Positions 25,303-32,758 of a DNA stretch of 64,000 nucleotides are shown one piece after another. The stretch's first letter is position 1. Each line of letters opens with the position of its first letter. The stretch is from Pseudoclavibacter helvolus (lineage in GTDB: Bacteria; Actinomycetota; Actinomycetes; Actinomycetales; Microbacteriaceae). The notes below the pieces were generated by a model. It saw only the letters and a list, made by a program, of their open reading frames with translations, did not search any database and was not told the DNA's origin. The position numbers and the translations under genes were made by a program. Location of the stretch: NCBI RefSeq assembly GCF_014191305.1, contig NZ_JACHWJ010000001.1, forward strand, positions 682,001 to 746,000. Direction: 5' to 3'.

Positions 25303-26865
25303 TCAGGGCCTGCGATTGACCTGAGGACGGATGTTCTGAGCGTCGCTGGTGCCTCCGACCGTTGAGAAGGCGCGGCGGCGCGCAGTCCGACGGCGGACGT
25401 GGTGGCCGACGGTCGCGACGACTCTCCAGCGGCCGTCGGGGCCGAGGATGAGGGTGAGCCTGCTCCGGTGGACTTCGTGGTGGTGGAACGAGCACAGCAA
25501 GATGCCGTCCTTCACGTCGGTCGGGCCGCCTTCACTCCAGGGCACAGCGTGGTGCGCTTCGCACCAGCGTGCTGGGGCTCCGCACCCGGGGGCTCGGCAG
25601 TGTCGGTCGCGGACGAAGATCGCTCGGCGTTGGGCCGTGGTGAAGAGGCGCTGCTTGCGGCCGAGCTCGAGGATCTCCCCGGTGGCGGTTCGCGTAGCGA
25701 TTCGGATGAAGCCGTCGCACATGGTCTTGGCCGCGAACGATGGCGGGATGGGCTCTCCCGTGCGCTCGAGGTGGGGCACGTCTTCGGGGCGTTCTGCTTC
25801 TCCTGCCAAGCCGGTTTCGGCGGTGACGATCACGATTGTGGGCGCTTCACCGCCTGTGCGGGGCGCGTCGGGAGATTCCGCGTAGCAGCGGAGGATCATG
25901 TCGAGCGCGTCGATCCGCCGCTGCTCGATCGAGCGTGGGTCCACCAGCGGAACTTCGCCGATCGCGTCGGAGGTGTCGGAGGTGTCGGACCCTTCGGGGC
26001 TATCGGAGCCGTCTTCGACTTGGGTGTCAGCCAGTGGGAGTTCGTTGGCTCCGAGCGCTGGCGCGTGTGGCTCCCCGCACTCGGATGCTGCGGGGAACTC
26101 GACCTTCCGGCGGGGCGCGAGGAGCGCGTCCAGCACCGAGATCAGTTGCTCGCCCTGCTCGGGCGTCGCGACGAACTTCCCCGCGATCGCACCATCAGCG
26201 CGCCGCACCCACCACAAGCCGCGCTCTTCCGCGATCTTCTCCGCCCGAGGCTCGTCACCGTCCGGATCCAGGCACGACACCCACGTCGCGGCCTGCACCT
26301 CCAGAACCTTCGGTACCGCCGGCTGCTCATCTTCCGGGTTCAGCCCACACGCCGACGCCACCAGCTCGACCTCCGCCCGCGCGACGTCCTCGACGTCCAC
26401 CCGGTTCCGGGTCTGCTCCAAGCCCTTCGTGATCGCCGAGGCCTGCGCCACCGACATCACACCAGACGCGACGGCACGCGAAACCTCCGCATACGCGGCA
26501 GGGATCGGCTCGCCCGTGACACTCATCCGCTCCCGCGTCGCCTCGGCCACCTTCACGAGCGTGTTCGCCTCAACCGGCTTCACGCCAAGCACCTGCTCGA
26601 ACATCGCAGGCAGGTTCCGAAACCCCGCCTTCCGCGCGACCGTCTCCGACCGCGGCGTCTCGCCCTCCCGACGCAGCAACTCCCCAGCGATTTCAACCAG
26701 CACCGCGTCCAGCACCCGACGCCGAGCCGCCAACTCGTGCACCATCACCACGATCTCAGCGTCAGGAACCCCCGAAAGCTGCGCCCGAGCCTCGAGAAGC
26801 GCATCCACAACAGCCGTCTCATCCGGCGACTGACGATGCGTTTCCTGCGCTGACTCCGATGCCAC
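25303..26865 (-). CDS. DUF222 domain HNH endonuclease-like protein (REP13E12 family type)
   Basis: This 520-residue protein has an N-terminal helical DUF222 region (about residues 15-290), an acidic, low-complexity linker rich in Asp/Ser/Glu (EDGSDSPEGSDTSDTSD), and a C-terminal HNH nuclease domain (CRAPGCGAPARWCEAHHAVP, then LLCSFHHHEVH). The central Asn of the HNH motif appears as Asp (VKDGILLC instead of the usual DNG), which may lower activity. Such genes occur in many copies in actinobacterial genomes and resemble the mycobacterial 13E12 repeat family; function is unknown. The GTG at 26865 is chosen because GGGGGAGG lies five bases upstream. It converges with the HmuS-like gene nine bases away. 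Confidence 0.88.
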   Translation of the reverse strand: MASESAQETHRQSPDETAVVDALLEARAQLSGVPDAEIVVMVHELAARRRVLDAVLVEIAGELLRREGETPRSETVARKAGFRNLPAMFEQVLGVKPVEANTLVKVAEATRERMSVTGEPIPAAYAEVSRAVASGVMSVAQASAITKGLEQTRNRVDVEDVARAEVELVASACGLNPEDEQPAVPKVLEVQAATWVSCLDPDGDEPRAEKIAEERGLWWVRRADGAIAGKFVATPEQGEQLISVLDALLAPRRKVEFPAASECGEPHAPALGANELPLADTQVEDGSDSPEGSDTSDTSDAIGEVPLVDPRSIEQRRIDALDMILRCYAESPDAPRTGGEAPTIVIVTAETGLAGEAERPEDVPHLERTGEPIPPSFAAKTMCDGFIRIATRTATGEILELGRKQRLFTTAQRRAIFVRDRHCRAPGCGAPARWCEAHHAVPWSEGGPTDVKDGILLCSFHHHEVHRSRLTLILGPDGRWRVVATVGHHVRRRTARRRAFSTVGGTSDAQNIRPQVNRRP

Positions 26866-26947
26866 GATGACCTCCCCCAAGATCACCATCAGCTTAGCAC
26901 TGGAACGCGCCAAGAACTAGGTATTGACCGGGATTTCTACGACAAAC

Positions 26948-26963
26948 TCGTATCTACTTACGA
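26948..26963. repeat. Small inverted repeat in AT-richer gap
   Basis: TCGTA and TACGA flank six bases in a gap (26866-27078) that is clearly richer in A+T than its surroundings. It lies upstream of the DUF222-HNH gene and could be part of its promoter region. No terminal repeats or target duplication were seen. Confidence 0.25.
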
Positions 26964-27035
26964 TAGAAAATCACGACGCGCAATACCCCCTGATGGGCAG
27001 AGTAAATCCGAGGTGACTGATCATCATCCAAGGTG

Positions 27036-27062
27036 CTGAACCTGTTCAGTGAACCCGTTCAG
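27036..27062. promoter_or_regulatory. Tandem palindromic TetR-type operator
   Basis: Two direct copies of TGAACCYGTTCAG occur back to back with a 13-base period. Each is a near-perfect palindrome (TGAAC-N2-GTTCA). They end 16 bases before the regulator's ATG and abut its -10 box, an arrangement expected for autorepression by two TetR dimers. Confidence 0.6.
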
Positions 27063-27065
27063 TGA

Positions 27066-27071
27066 TAGATT
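27066..27071 (+). promoter_or_regulatory. -10 box of the tetR-doxX promoter
   Basis: TAGATT, seven bases, then ATG at 27079. There is no Shine-Dalgarno, so leaderless initiation is likely. Confidence 0.4.
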
Positions 27072-27078
27072 CGACGGC

Positions 27079-27723
27079 ATGCCAGCTACTCGCGCGGAAA
27101 CCAAGCAGATGACCCAGTCTCGAGTTATCGACGCCGCCGAGCAGCTCTTCGACAGACGCGGTTTCGCCGCGACAAGTGTCCGAGCGATCGCTGAGGGGGC
27201 CGGTGTCAGTGTCGGCACGGTGATGTCTGTCGGCGACAAGGGGGCACTCCTCGTATGCGTCTTCGACCGACTCATCGAACGCGCGCACGAGGATCGGCGG
27301 CCCCCCAGTGTGGCCGTCGGCACCGACCCGCGATCAGGCCGAACGCGTCGCCCTCTCGATAGCGCAGCTCCCCTCGACGCCTGTCCGGATCGCCTCGCCG
27401 TGCTCACCGCCCCGTTCGTCTCTCTCTTCACTCGCCGCGATGATCTCGCTCGCATTTACGCGTCGATCCTGGTCTCCGGTGGCCACGAGTCGAGCCTCTT
27501 CTCGGTCCTGGCAACCCGGCTCACCGAAGAGTTCCGCACGGTGATCACCGAGCGGGGCTGTACGAGCCCCTCAGAGGCGGCTGCGAAGGCCGGCGCGCTC
27601 TACTTCGCCTACGTCGGCCTGCTCTTCACCGCCTCTGCGCGTCGCGCGACGGACCCTGCTGCGCTATCCATTGATCTCCGCGGCGCCTTTGCCGCAATTT
27701 GCACGTGCAAGGAGCTCCCGTGA
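27079..27723 (+). CDS. TetR family transcriptional regulator
   Basis: This 214-residue repressor has an N-terminal TetR helix-turn-helix (about residues 12-60: SRVIDAAEQLFDRRGFAAT, VRAIAEGAGVSVGTVMSVGD) followed by a divergent ligand-binding domain. The usual Tyr-x-(Y/F) after the recognition helix is replaced by MSVGDKG. The ATG at 27079 fits the -10 spacing; a GTG at 27049 lies inside the operator and is unlikely. Its stop overlaps the GTG start of the DoxX-like gene, so regulator and membrane protein are one unit, probably controlled by the tandem operator upstream. The inducer is unknown. Confidence 0.88.
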   Translation: MPATRAETKQMTQSRVIDAAEQLFDRRGFAATSVRAIAEGAGVSVGTVMSVGDKGALLVCVFDRLIERAHEDRRPPSVAVGTDPRSGRTRRPLDSAAPLDACPDRLAVLTAPFVSLFTRRDDLARIYASILVSGGHESSLFSVLATRLTEEFRTVITERGCTSPSEAAAKAGALYFAYVGLLFTASARRATDPAALSIDLRGAFAAICTCKELP

Positions 27724-28073
27724 CCCTCATTCCGGACCCCTGGTGGCCAACCGTCCTGCTCGCGGTTGTGCTCGCCGGCGACGCCGTGATGTCCATCAAG
27801 CCACCGTCGTTTGTCCGCGACTGCCTCGATGGTGTGCGCTTCCCCCGTGACTGGTGGTGGACGCTCATTGTCATCAAGGCAACTGCTGCCCTTGGTCTCC
27901 TCGCCGGGCTCTGGGTCCCCGGGGTTGCGGTCGCCGCCAACGTCGGCGTGATCGCCTACTTCGTCTGCGCAGCCGTAGCCCACGTGCGGGCCCGCTTCCT
28001 GGGCCAGGCGTTCTGGCTGAACTGCCTCGGAATGCTTGCCCTCGCCGTGTTCGTCTTGATCACTACCGTCTGA
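27720..28073 (+). CDS. DoxX-like family membrane protein
   Basis: This 117-residue protein has four predicted membrane segments (about residues 8-24, 44-62, 66-84 and 97-115), matching the DoxX-like small integral membrane family. Some relatives are linked to redox or thiol stress, but the function here is unknown. The GTG at 27720 overlaps the TetR stop as GTGA and has AAGGAG five bases upstream. The overlap implies translational coupling and shared control by the TetR protein. Confidence 0.82.
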   Translation: MTLIPDPWWPTVLLAVVLAGDAVMSIKPPSFVRDCLDGVRFPRDWWWTLIVIKATAALGLLAGLWVPGVAVAANVGVIAYFVCAAVAHVRARFLGQAFWLNCLGMLALAVFVLITTV

Positions 28074-28108
28074 CCCCGTGGCGATGGGTGGGCCGCAGCG
28101 CAAGGGGC

Positions 28109-28348
28109 TTACCGCGTGGGGCAGAGGATGCTGCTCGGCTGGTTTGCCCCGACTCCCCTGCGCACCTCGTGCTCAGAGTACGGGTGGCCGCAGTCGCGGC
28201 AGGCCGACGGTGCCCGAACCGGATCGGTCCGTGTGACTCCCCCGGTACCCACCTGCGCTGGGCCCATGAACGGGAAGAGCGCCTGGTTGAGTCGGTTCCA
28301 CCAGCCGGGCTGGCCCTTGTGGGGGTTCGGGAGTCTGTCGCTTGGCAT
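28109..28348 (-). CDS. Small Cys-containing protein divergent from ohrR
   Basis: This 79-residue protein is not assigned to a named family. Its C-terminal half has a zinc-ribbon-like CRDCGHPYSEHEVR plus a last Cys in SSILCPTR; its N-terminal half has a WWNRLNQALFPFMGPAQVG stretch. A metal-binding or redox role is possible. The ATG at 28348 lies six bases after TACACT, and this promoter overlaps the palindrome GTTAGTGTACTAAC, so the gene is probably controlled by the divergent OhrR-type repressor. It converges with the DoxX-like gene 35 bases away. Confidence 0.65.
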   Translation of the reverse strand: MPSDRLPNPHKGQPGWWNRLNQALFPFMGPAQVGTGGVTRTDPVRAPSACRDCGHPYSEHEVRRGVGANQPSSILCPTR

Positions 28349-28351
28349 ATC

Positions 28352-28365
28352 GTTAGTGTACTAAC
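28352..28365. promoter_or_regulatory. Candidate OhrR/MarR operator
   Basis: GTTAGT-GT-ACTAAC is a perfect inverted repeat with a two-base centre in the 54-base divergent intergenic region. It covers the -10 box of the small Cys-containing gene. A related half-site, GGTTAGT, lies at the -10 box of ohrR (28389-28395), so one repressor could control both directions. Confidence 0.6.
28355..28360 (-). promoter_or_regulatory. -10 box of the small Cys-containing gene
   Basis: TACACT on the minus strand, six bases, then ATG at 28348; leaderless, and embedded in the candidate operator. Confidence 0.5.
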
Positions 28366-28390
28366 TATTCGCACACACCGCGATCTCGGT

Positions 28391-28396
28391 TAGTCT
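28391..28396 (+). promoter_or_regulatory. -10 box, leaderless ohrR promoter
   Basis: TAGTCT, six bases (GCATCC), then GTG at 28403. A weak -35 (TTCGCA at 28368-28373) is spaced 17 bases upstream. Confidence 0.5.
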
Positions 28397-28402
28397 GCAT
28401 CC

Positions 28403-28879
28403 GTGGACCTCCTCGCGCTCGACAAGCAACTCTGCTTCGCACTCGCCGCCGCGAGCCGGAGCGTCATCTCGCTCTATCGCCCCATCCTCGAACCGCTCGG
28501 GCTCACTCATCCGCAGTACCTGGTGATGCTCGGCCTGTGGGAGCACGACGGTCAGACGCTCGGCCAGCTCGCGCGGGCGCTGCACCTCGAGCCCGCGACC
28601 CTGAGCCCGCTCGTGAAGCGGCTCGAGGCGTCTGGGCTCATCACACGCCGCCGCCGGCCCGCGGACGAGCGTGCGGTCGAGATTCGCCTCACGGATGCGG
28701 GCCGCGAGCTCAGGCACCAAGCTGAGGAAGTTCCTGTCAAGGTGATCGCCGAGCTCGGCTGGAGCATCCCCGAGCTCGAGGCGCTCAAAGACACGCTCAC
28801 TCAGCTGCTCGCCGACTCGTCAACCGCGCGGAACGACAGAGCGGACGCAAGCGATAAGGCCTCGAGCGACGAGCGCTGA
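28403..28879 (+). CDS. OhrR-type MarR family organic peroxide sensor
   Basis: The 158-residue protein matches OhrR, a MarR-family repressor inactivated by oxidation of a single N-terminal cysteine. The sensing Cys is C11 in DKQLCFALAAASR, aligned with the reactive Cys15 of Bacillus OhrR, and is followed by YRPILEPLGLTHPQYLVML. The winged helix-turn-helix is clear (LGQLARALHLEPATLSPLVK, RRRRPADERAVEIRLT). A charged Ser/Asp-rich tail ends the protein. The usual target gene ohr (peroxidase) is not adjacent; the divergent small Cys-containing gene shares the operator region. The GTG at 28403 fits the -10 spacing. Confidence 0.85.
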   Translation: MDLLALDKQLCFALAAASRSVISLYRPILEPLGLTHPQYLVMLGLWEHDGQTLGQLARALHLEPATLSPLVKRLEASGLITRRRRPADERAVEIRLTDAGRELRHQAEEVPVKVIAELGWSIPELEALKDTLTQLLADSSTARNDRADASDKASSDER

Positions 28880-28906
28880 CGTGGGCGCTGGGTCCAAATT
28901 GGGTGC

Positions 28907-30010
28907 TTAACCCATGCTCGCCCGCCAGTACTGGGGCGCCACGAGACCTTCCTGGCCGTCGCCGAGCTCGACCGCGGCGTGCACGGCCCAGTTGGGGTTG
29001 GCCAAGGCTGCGCGTCCGATGGTGATCCCGTCGGCGTCACCGGCGACGAGGATGGCCTCCGCGTGCTTAGCCTCTGTGATCTGGCCAACCGCCGTCACGA
29101 ACGTCCCCTCGGCGGGGAGCGCCTCGCGCACGGCGCGAGCGAGCGTCACCTGGTAGCCGGGACCCGTTGGGCCAGTGAACGCCCCGATGCCACCGCTCGA
29201 GAGGTCGAACACGGTGACGCCGAGCTTGTGCACGCGCTGGGCGAGCTCGACGGTCTCGGCGATCGTCCAGCCGTCGGGCGTCCAGTCCTCGCCGGAGAAT
29301 CGAATGGCCAGCGGCTTGTCATCAGGCCAGTTGCGCCGAACCTCGGCAACGACCTCGAGGGCAAAGCGGATGCGGTTCTCGAAGGAGCCGCCGTAGTGAT
29401 CGTCCCGTTGGTTCGAGCGGGGCGAGAGGAACTCGTGGAGCAGGTAGCCGTGCGCAGCGTGGATCTGCAGTGCGTCGAACCCAGCCGCATCCGCGCGTCG
29501 GGCTGCCTCGCCCCAGGCGGTCACGAGTGCGGCGATCTGTTCGAGCGTGAGCGCCCGCGGCAGCGCAAGCCCGAAGACGTCACTGCTCGACGGTGCCTCA
29601 GCGATCCACCCGCCTTCGCTCTCCGGCACCGTACCTCGCTCGGCATCCGCCAGGGCGGGGTGTGCGGATGCCTTCCCGCCCGCGTGAGCGAGTTGGATGC
29701 CGGCCGCCGCTCCCTGCGCGTGGATGAAGTCCACGATTGGCCGCCAGGCCGCGGTGTGCTCGTCGCTCCAGATCCCGGTGTCTTCCGGAGAGATCCGCCC
29801 CTCGGGGACGACGGCGGTCGCCTCCGTCCAGACGAGGCCGAAGCCGCCGCTCGCCCTCGCGCCGAGGTGCACAAGCTGCCAGGACGTCGGCAAGCCGTCG
29901 CGCTTCGTCACCGAGTACTGGCACATCGGTGCAAGGAAGGTGGCGTTGCGCAGAGGCAACCCGGATCCATCCACGCTCGGGAGGGTGATTGGTGACAGAA
30001 GACGGCTCAT
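28907..30010 (-). CDS. YqjM-type NADH:flavin oxidoreductase (old yellow enzyme)
   Basis: This 367-residue FMN enzyme reduces activated C=C bonds using NAD(P)H. Class III old-yellow-enzyme features are present: C30 in LAPMCQYS (the redox-tuning cysteine of YqjM), the substrate-binding His pair region in QLAHAGGKAS and IHAAHGYLLHEFLSP, RFSGEDW, and the phosphate-binding end AVGQITEAKHAEAIL and DGITIGRAALANP. The physiological substrate is unknown; xenobiotic or quinone reduction is typical. The ATG at 30010 has AAAGG five bases upstream. It converges with ohrR and lies 68 bases downstream of the hydrolase gene on the same strand. Confidence 0.92.
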   Translation of the reverse strand: MSRLLSPITLPSVDGSGLPLRNATFLAPMCQYSVTKRDGLPTSWQLVHLGARASGGFGLVWTEATAVVPEGRISPEDTGIWSDEHTAAWRPIVDFIHAQGAAAGIQLAHAGGKASAHPALADAERGTVPESEGGWIAEAPSSSDVFGLALPRALTLEQIAALVTAWGEAARRADAAGFDALQIHAAHGYLLHEFLSPRSNQRDDHYGGSFENRIRFALEVVAEVRRNWPDDKPLAIRFSGEDWTPDGWTIAETVELAQRVHKLGVTVFDLSSGGIGAFTGPTGPGYQVTLARAVREALPAEGTFVTAVGQITEAKHAEAILVAGDADGITIGRAALANPNWAVHAAVELGDGQEGLVAPQYWRASMG

Positions 30011-30078
30011 GCTGACCTTTCGGCTCGTGGCTACACGCAGTCCAACCGCGGCGGCGCGGCGAATGTTCCCCTCTGGCC

Positions 30079-31113
30079 TCAGCTCAGGTAGCCCTTGAGC
30101 CACCTCGTCATCGCCTCGAACGCCTTGGCCCTCACCTCGGGTGCGGAGAGCAGCACGTCGTGCAGGGCGCCATTCAGGCGCCGAACCGTGACCGTGTCAC
30201 CGAGGTTGAGCGAGCGCCTGGCGATGTCATCGACGCGCAGGACGGAGTCGGTCCGGCGCATGGACTCGTGCCAGATGGGCGACAGAGTGCTGCGAGACGA
30301 CAGCATCGTGAGAACAGGCGCCTTGATGTCGAGGCCGACGGCCACGGCGGCATGTCCAGCCAGGATCGCGTTGAGCCAGCCGGCGCGGACGGTGAAGCTG
30401 GGGGTCGGACGCCAGCGGTCGTCGAACTCCCACTCCCCGCCGAGTTCCTTCTTGACCGCGCGGGTGTAGAAGCCGAAGTCGATGTTGTTGAAGGTGTCCG
30501 TGGGCCGCAGTTGGGCCGCGACCGTCATGAGGGGCGTCAGGGCGGTCCGCACGGCGGCGCGCGTCTGCAGCTCGAGCCACGGACTGTTGAGGATGAGGGC
30601 ATCCGCTCGCCCCGGGTGCCGGTCCGCCCACAGGCTCAGCGTGAGCCCGCCGGTCGAGTGACCGATCAGTATGAGGGGGTGCCTGCCCCTGCGGTGTCCC
30701 CCTGGCCCGTGCCCCATAACCTCGAGCGCGCGGTCGAGCTCCTCGTCGTAGGTGGCGAGGTCGGTGACGAACCCCGGCGTCTGGTGGTCGCGGAGGCTAC
30801 GCCCGTATTTGCGGAGGTCGAGCGCGAAGAAGCGCGCCCCCTCCCCGGCCCAGTAGTGCGCGTGGTGCTTCTGGAAGAAGTAGTCGGACCAGCCGTGCAC
30901 GTAGAGCACATCGGCGCCGCGCGCAGCCCCACGAGCGAAACGATCGGCTCTTGGCCCTCGCACGAGGGTCGCGAGCACTTCGCCCTCGTGGTCGGGCTTG
31001 AGAGGCAGGTCGAGCGCGGAGAAGCCAGCACCGAGAACATCGGGGCGCCAGGCGGTTGCGGCAGCCAGGGAATCGCCGAAGTCCATCTCCGTGGAGCCCT
31101 GCACTGGAGTCAC
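30079..31113 (-). CDS. Alpha/beta hydrolase (lysophospholipase-like)
   Basis: This alpha/beta-hydrolase fold protein of about 344 residues has the oxyanion region VLYVHGWSDYFFQKHHAHYW, the nucleophile elbow GHSTGG (Ser about 165), and a C-terminal His in LNGALHDVLLS as the likely catalytic base. A monoacylglycerol lipase or lysophospholipase-type activity is likely but the substrate is unknown. The start is uncertain: the GTG at 31113 overlaps the stop of a ten-codon leader reading frame (GTGA), while an ATG at 31086 has GGAG directly against it. The leader frame itself starts six bases after TATCGT. Confidence 0.85.
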   Translation of the reverse strand: MTPVQGSTEMDFGDSLAAATAWRPDVLGAGFSALDLPLKPDHEGEVLATLVRGPRADRFARGAARGADVLYVHGWSDYFFQKHHAHYWAGEGARFFALDLRKYGRSLRDHQTPGFVTDLATYDEELDRALEVMGHGPGGHRRGRHPLILIGHSTGGLTLSLWADRHPGRADALILNSPWLELQTRAAVRTALTPLMTVAAQLRPTDTFNNIDFGFYTRAVKKELGGEWEFDDRWRPTPSFTVRAGWLNAILAGHAAVAVGLDIKAPVLTMLSSRSTLSPIWHESMRRTDSVLRVDDIARRSLNLGDTVTVRRLNGALHDVLLSAPEVRAKAFEAMTRWLKGYLS

Positions 31114-31142
31114 TGCTCGCTGCCCGTCTCTGAGATCGACAT
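31110..31142 (-). CDS. Ten-codon leader reading frame before the hydrolase
   Basis: ATG at 31142 opens MSISETGSEQ and stops with TGA at 31112-31110. The ATG is six bases after TATCGT, matching the leaderless pattern seen at other genes here. The stop overlaps a GTG in the hydrolase frame. It may couple translation to the hydrolase; a chance short frame, or a frameshift in the true N-terminus, are alternatives. Confidence 0.35.
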   Translation of the reverse strand: MSISETGSEQ

Positions 31143-31148
31143 GGTCAA

Positions 31149-31154
31149 ACGATA
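31149..31154 (-). promoter_or_regulatory. -10 box upstream of hydrolase leader frame
   Basis: TATCGT, six bases (TTGACC), then ATG at 31142. Confidence 0.35.
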
Positions 31155-31191
31155 CCTGCCACTGGGGCCGCGGTCTCGCGGGCGGACGCAA

Positions 31192-31227
31192 AGAGGCCGG
31201 ACAGGACGGTGGTCCTGCCCGGCCTCT
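31192..31227 (-). terminator. Intrinsic terminator after pyk
   Basis: AGAGGCCGG and CCGGCCTCT form the base of the stem, and CAGGAC and GTCCTG extend it. It lies 19 bases beyond the pyk stop. Confidence 0.75.
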
Positions 31228-31245
31228 CGGCGCGTTGCGGGCTCG

Positions 31246-32703
31246 TTAGCGGGTGTGCTTGCCCTCGTACGCTGGCACGACGCGGTCGTCGTCGACGCCC
31301 ACGCGGTGCACGCGGAGGTCGTTCGTGGTGCCCGCGCGTCCCGGCGGCATGCCGGCGACGACCACGACAACGTCTCCCGCTTGCGCGAGGCCGTTCTCGA
31401 TGAGGTACTTGTCGACCTGCCCGATCATCTCGTCGGTGTGCGTGACGCGCTCAACGAGGGCGGCGGTGACGCCCCAGTAGAGGTTCATGCGGCGCGCGAT
31501 GTGCGGCGACGGGGTGAAGCCGAGCACGGGGATCTCGGTGCGCAGGCGTGCCATGCGGCGCACGGAGTCGCCCGACTCCGTGAAGACGCAGTAGTACTTC
31601 GCCTTGAGGAACTCGCCCACCTCGGACGCGGCGAGGGTGATCGCGCCGCCCTGGGTGAAGGGCTTCGTGCCGAGCGGCGGGATGCGGTCGAGGCCGTGGG
31701 TCTCGGTCGACTCGATGATACGGGCCATGGTGCGCACCGCTTCGATCGGGAACGCGCCGACGCTCGTCTCGCCGGACAGCATGAGTGCGTCGGCGCCGTC
31801 GAGGACGGCGTTGGCGCAGTCGGAGGCTTCCGCGCGGGTGGGGCGCGGGTTCTCGATCATCGTCTCGAGCATCTGCGTCGCGACGATCACGGGCTTCGCC
31901 CAGCGGCGGGCCTGCTGGATCGCGTTCTTCTGCACGATCGGGACCTGCTCGAGCGGCAGCTCGACGCCGAGGTCGCCGCGGGCGACCATGATGCCGTCGA
32001 ACGCGTCGACGATCTCGTTGAGGTTCTCGACGGCCTGCGGCTTCTCGATCTTCGCGATCACGGGAAGGCGCACGCCTTCCTCGTCCATGATGGCGTGGAC
32101 GCGGTTGATGTCTTCCGCGGCACGCACGAAGGACAGGGCGATGATGTCGGCGCCGATGCGAAGCGCCCAGCGCAGGTCGTCCTCGTCCTTCTCGGACAGG
32201 GCAGGTACGTTCACGGCAACACCGGGCAGGTTGATGCCCTTGTTGTTCGAGACCTTGCCAGGAACCTCGACGCGGGTCGTGACGGTGACCCCGTCGGTCT
32301 CCACGACGCGGACAAGCACCTTGCCGTCGTCGATGAGCAGCGGGTCGCCGGGGGCGACGTCGGTGGGCAGGCCCTTGTAGGTGGTGCCGACGAGTTCCTT
32401 CGTGCCGGGCACGTCCAGGGAGGTGATCTTGAAGATGTCCCCGACCGCGAGGTCGTGGGGGCCGTTCTCGAACTTCTCGAGACGGATCTTCGGGCCCTGC
32501 AGGTCGACCAGGATCGCGACGGGAACGCCGAGCTCCTCGGCCGCATCCCGCACGAGCTTGTAGTTGTCGGTGTGCACGGAGTGGTCACCGTGGCTGAGGT
32601 TGAAGCGCGTGACGTTCACGCCGGCGCCGATGATGGCGCGGATCCCTTCGGGGGTGTTGACGGCTGGACCGAGTGTGGCGACGATCTTCGCTCTACGGCT
32701 CAT
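31246..32703 (-). CDS. pyk: Pyruvate kinase
   Basis: The 485-residue enzyme converts phosphoenolpyruvate and ADP to pyruvate and ATP, the last step of glycolysis. It begins with RRAKIVATLGPAVNTPEG and FNLSHGDHSVH (substrate Arg/Asn region). The signature IAKIEKPQAVENLNEI contains the catalytic Lys-Glu pair, followed by ARGDLGVELPLEQVP and the MLSGETSVGAFPIEAV loop. The B domain and C-terminal regulatory domain are full length. The ATG at 32703 has GGAG six bases upstream. It is 55 bases downstream of gltD on the same strand. Confidence 0.97.
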   Translation of the reverse strand: MSRRAKIVATLGPAVNTPEGIRAIIGAGVNVTRFNLSHGDHSVHTDNYKLVRDAAEELGVPVAILVDLQGPKIRLEKFENGPHDLAVGDIFKITSLDVPGTKELVGTTYKGLPTDVAPGDPLLIDDGKVLVRVVETDGVTVTTRVEVPGKVSNNKGINLPGVAVNVPALSEKDEDDLRWALRIGADIIALSFVRAAEDINRVHAIMDEEGVRLPVIAKIEKPQAVENLNEIVDAFDGIMVARGDLGVELPLEQVPIVQKNAIQQARRWAKPVIVATQMLETMIENPRPTRAEASDCANAVLDGADALMLSGETSVGAFPIEAVRTMARIIESTETHGLDRIPPLGTKPFTQGGAITLAASEVGEFLKAKYYCVFTESGDSVRRMARLRTEIPVLGFTPSPHIARRMNLYWGVTAALVERVTHTDEMIGQVDKYLIENGLAQAGDVVVVVAGMPPGRAGTTNDLRVHRVGVDDDRVVPAYEGKHTR

Positions 32704-32758
32704 GCATATCTCCGGTTCGTCGAAACTGTAGTGCGCCAGAAGGCGCGTGGTGGCGGAT

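Noticed and set aside
25303-27078. DUF222-HNH gene as a complete mobile element
   Set aside because: No terminal inverted repeats, target-site duplication or intein/intron signature could be seen on either side.
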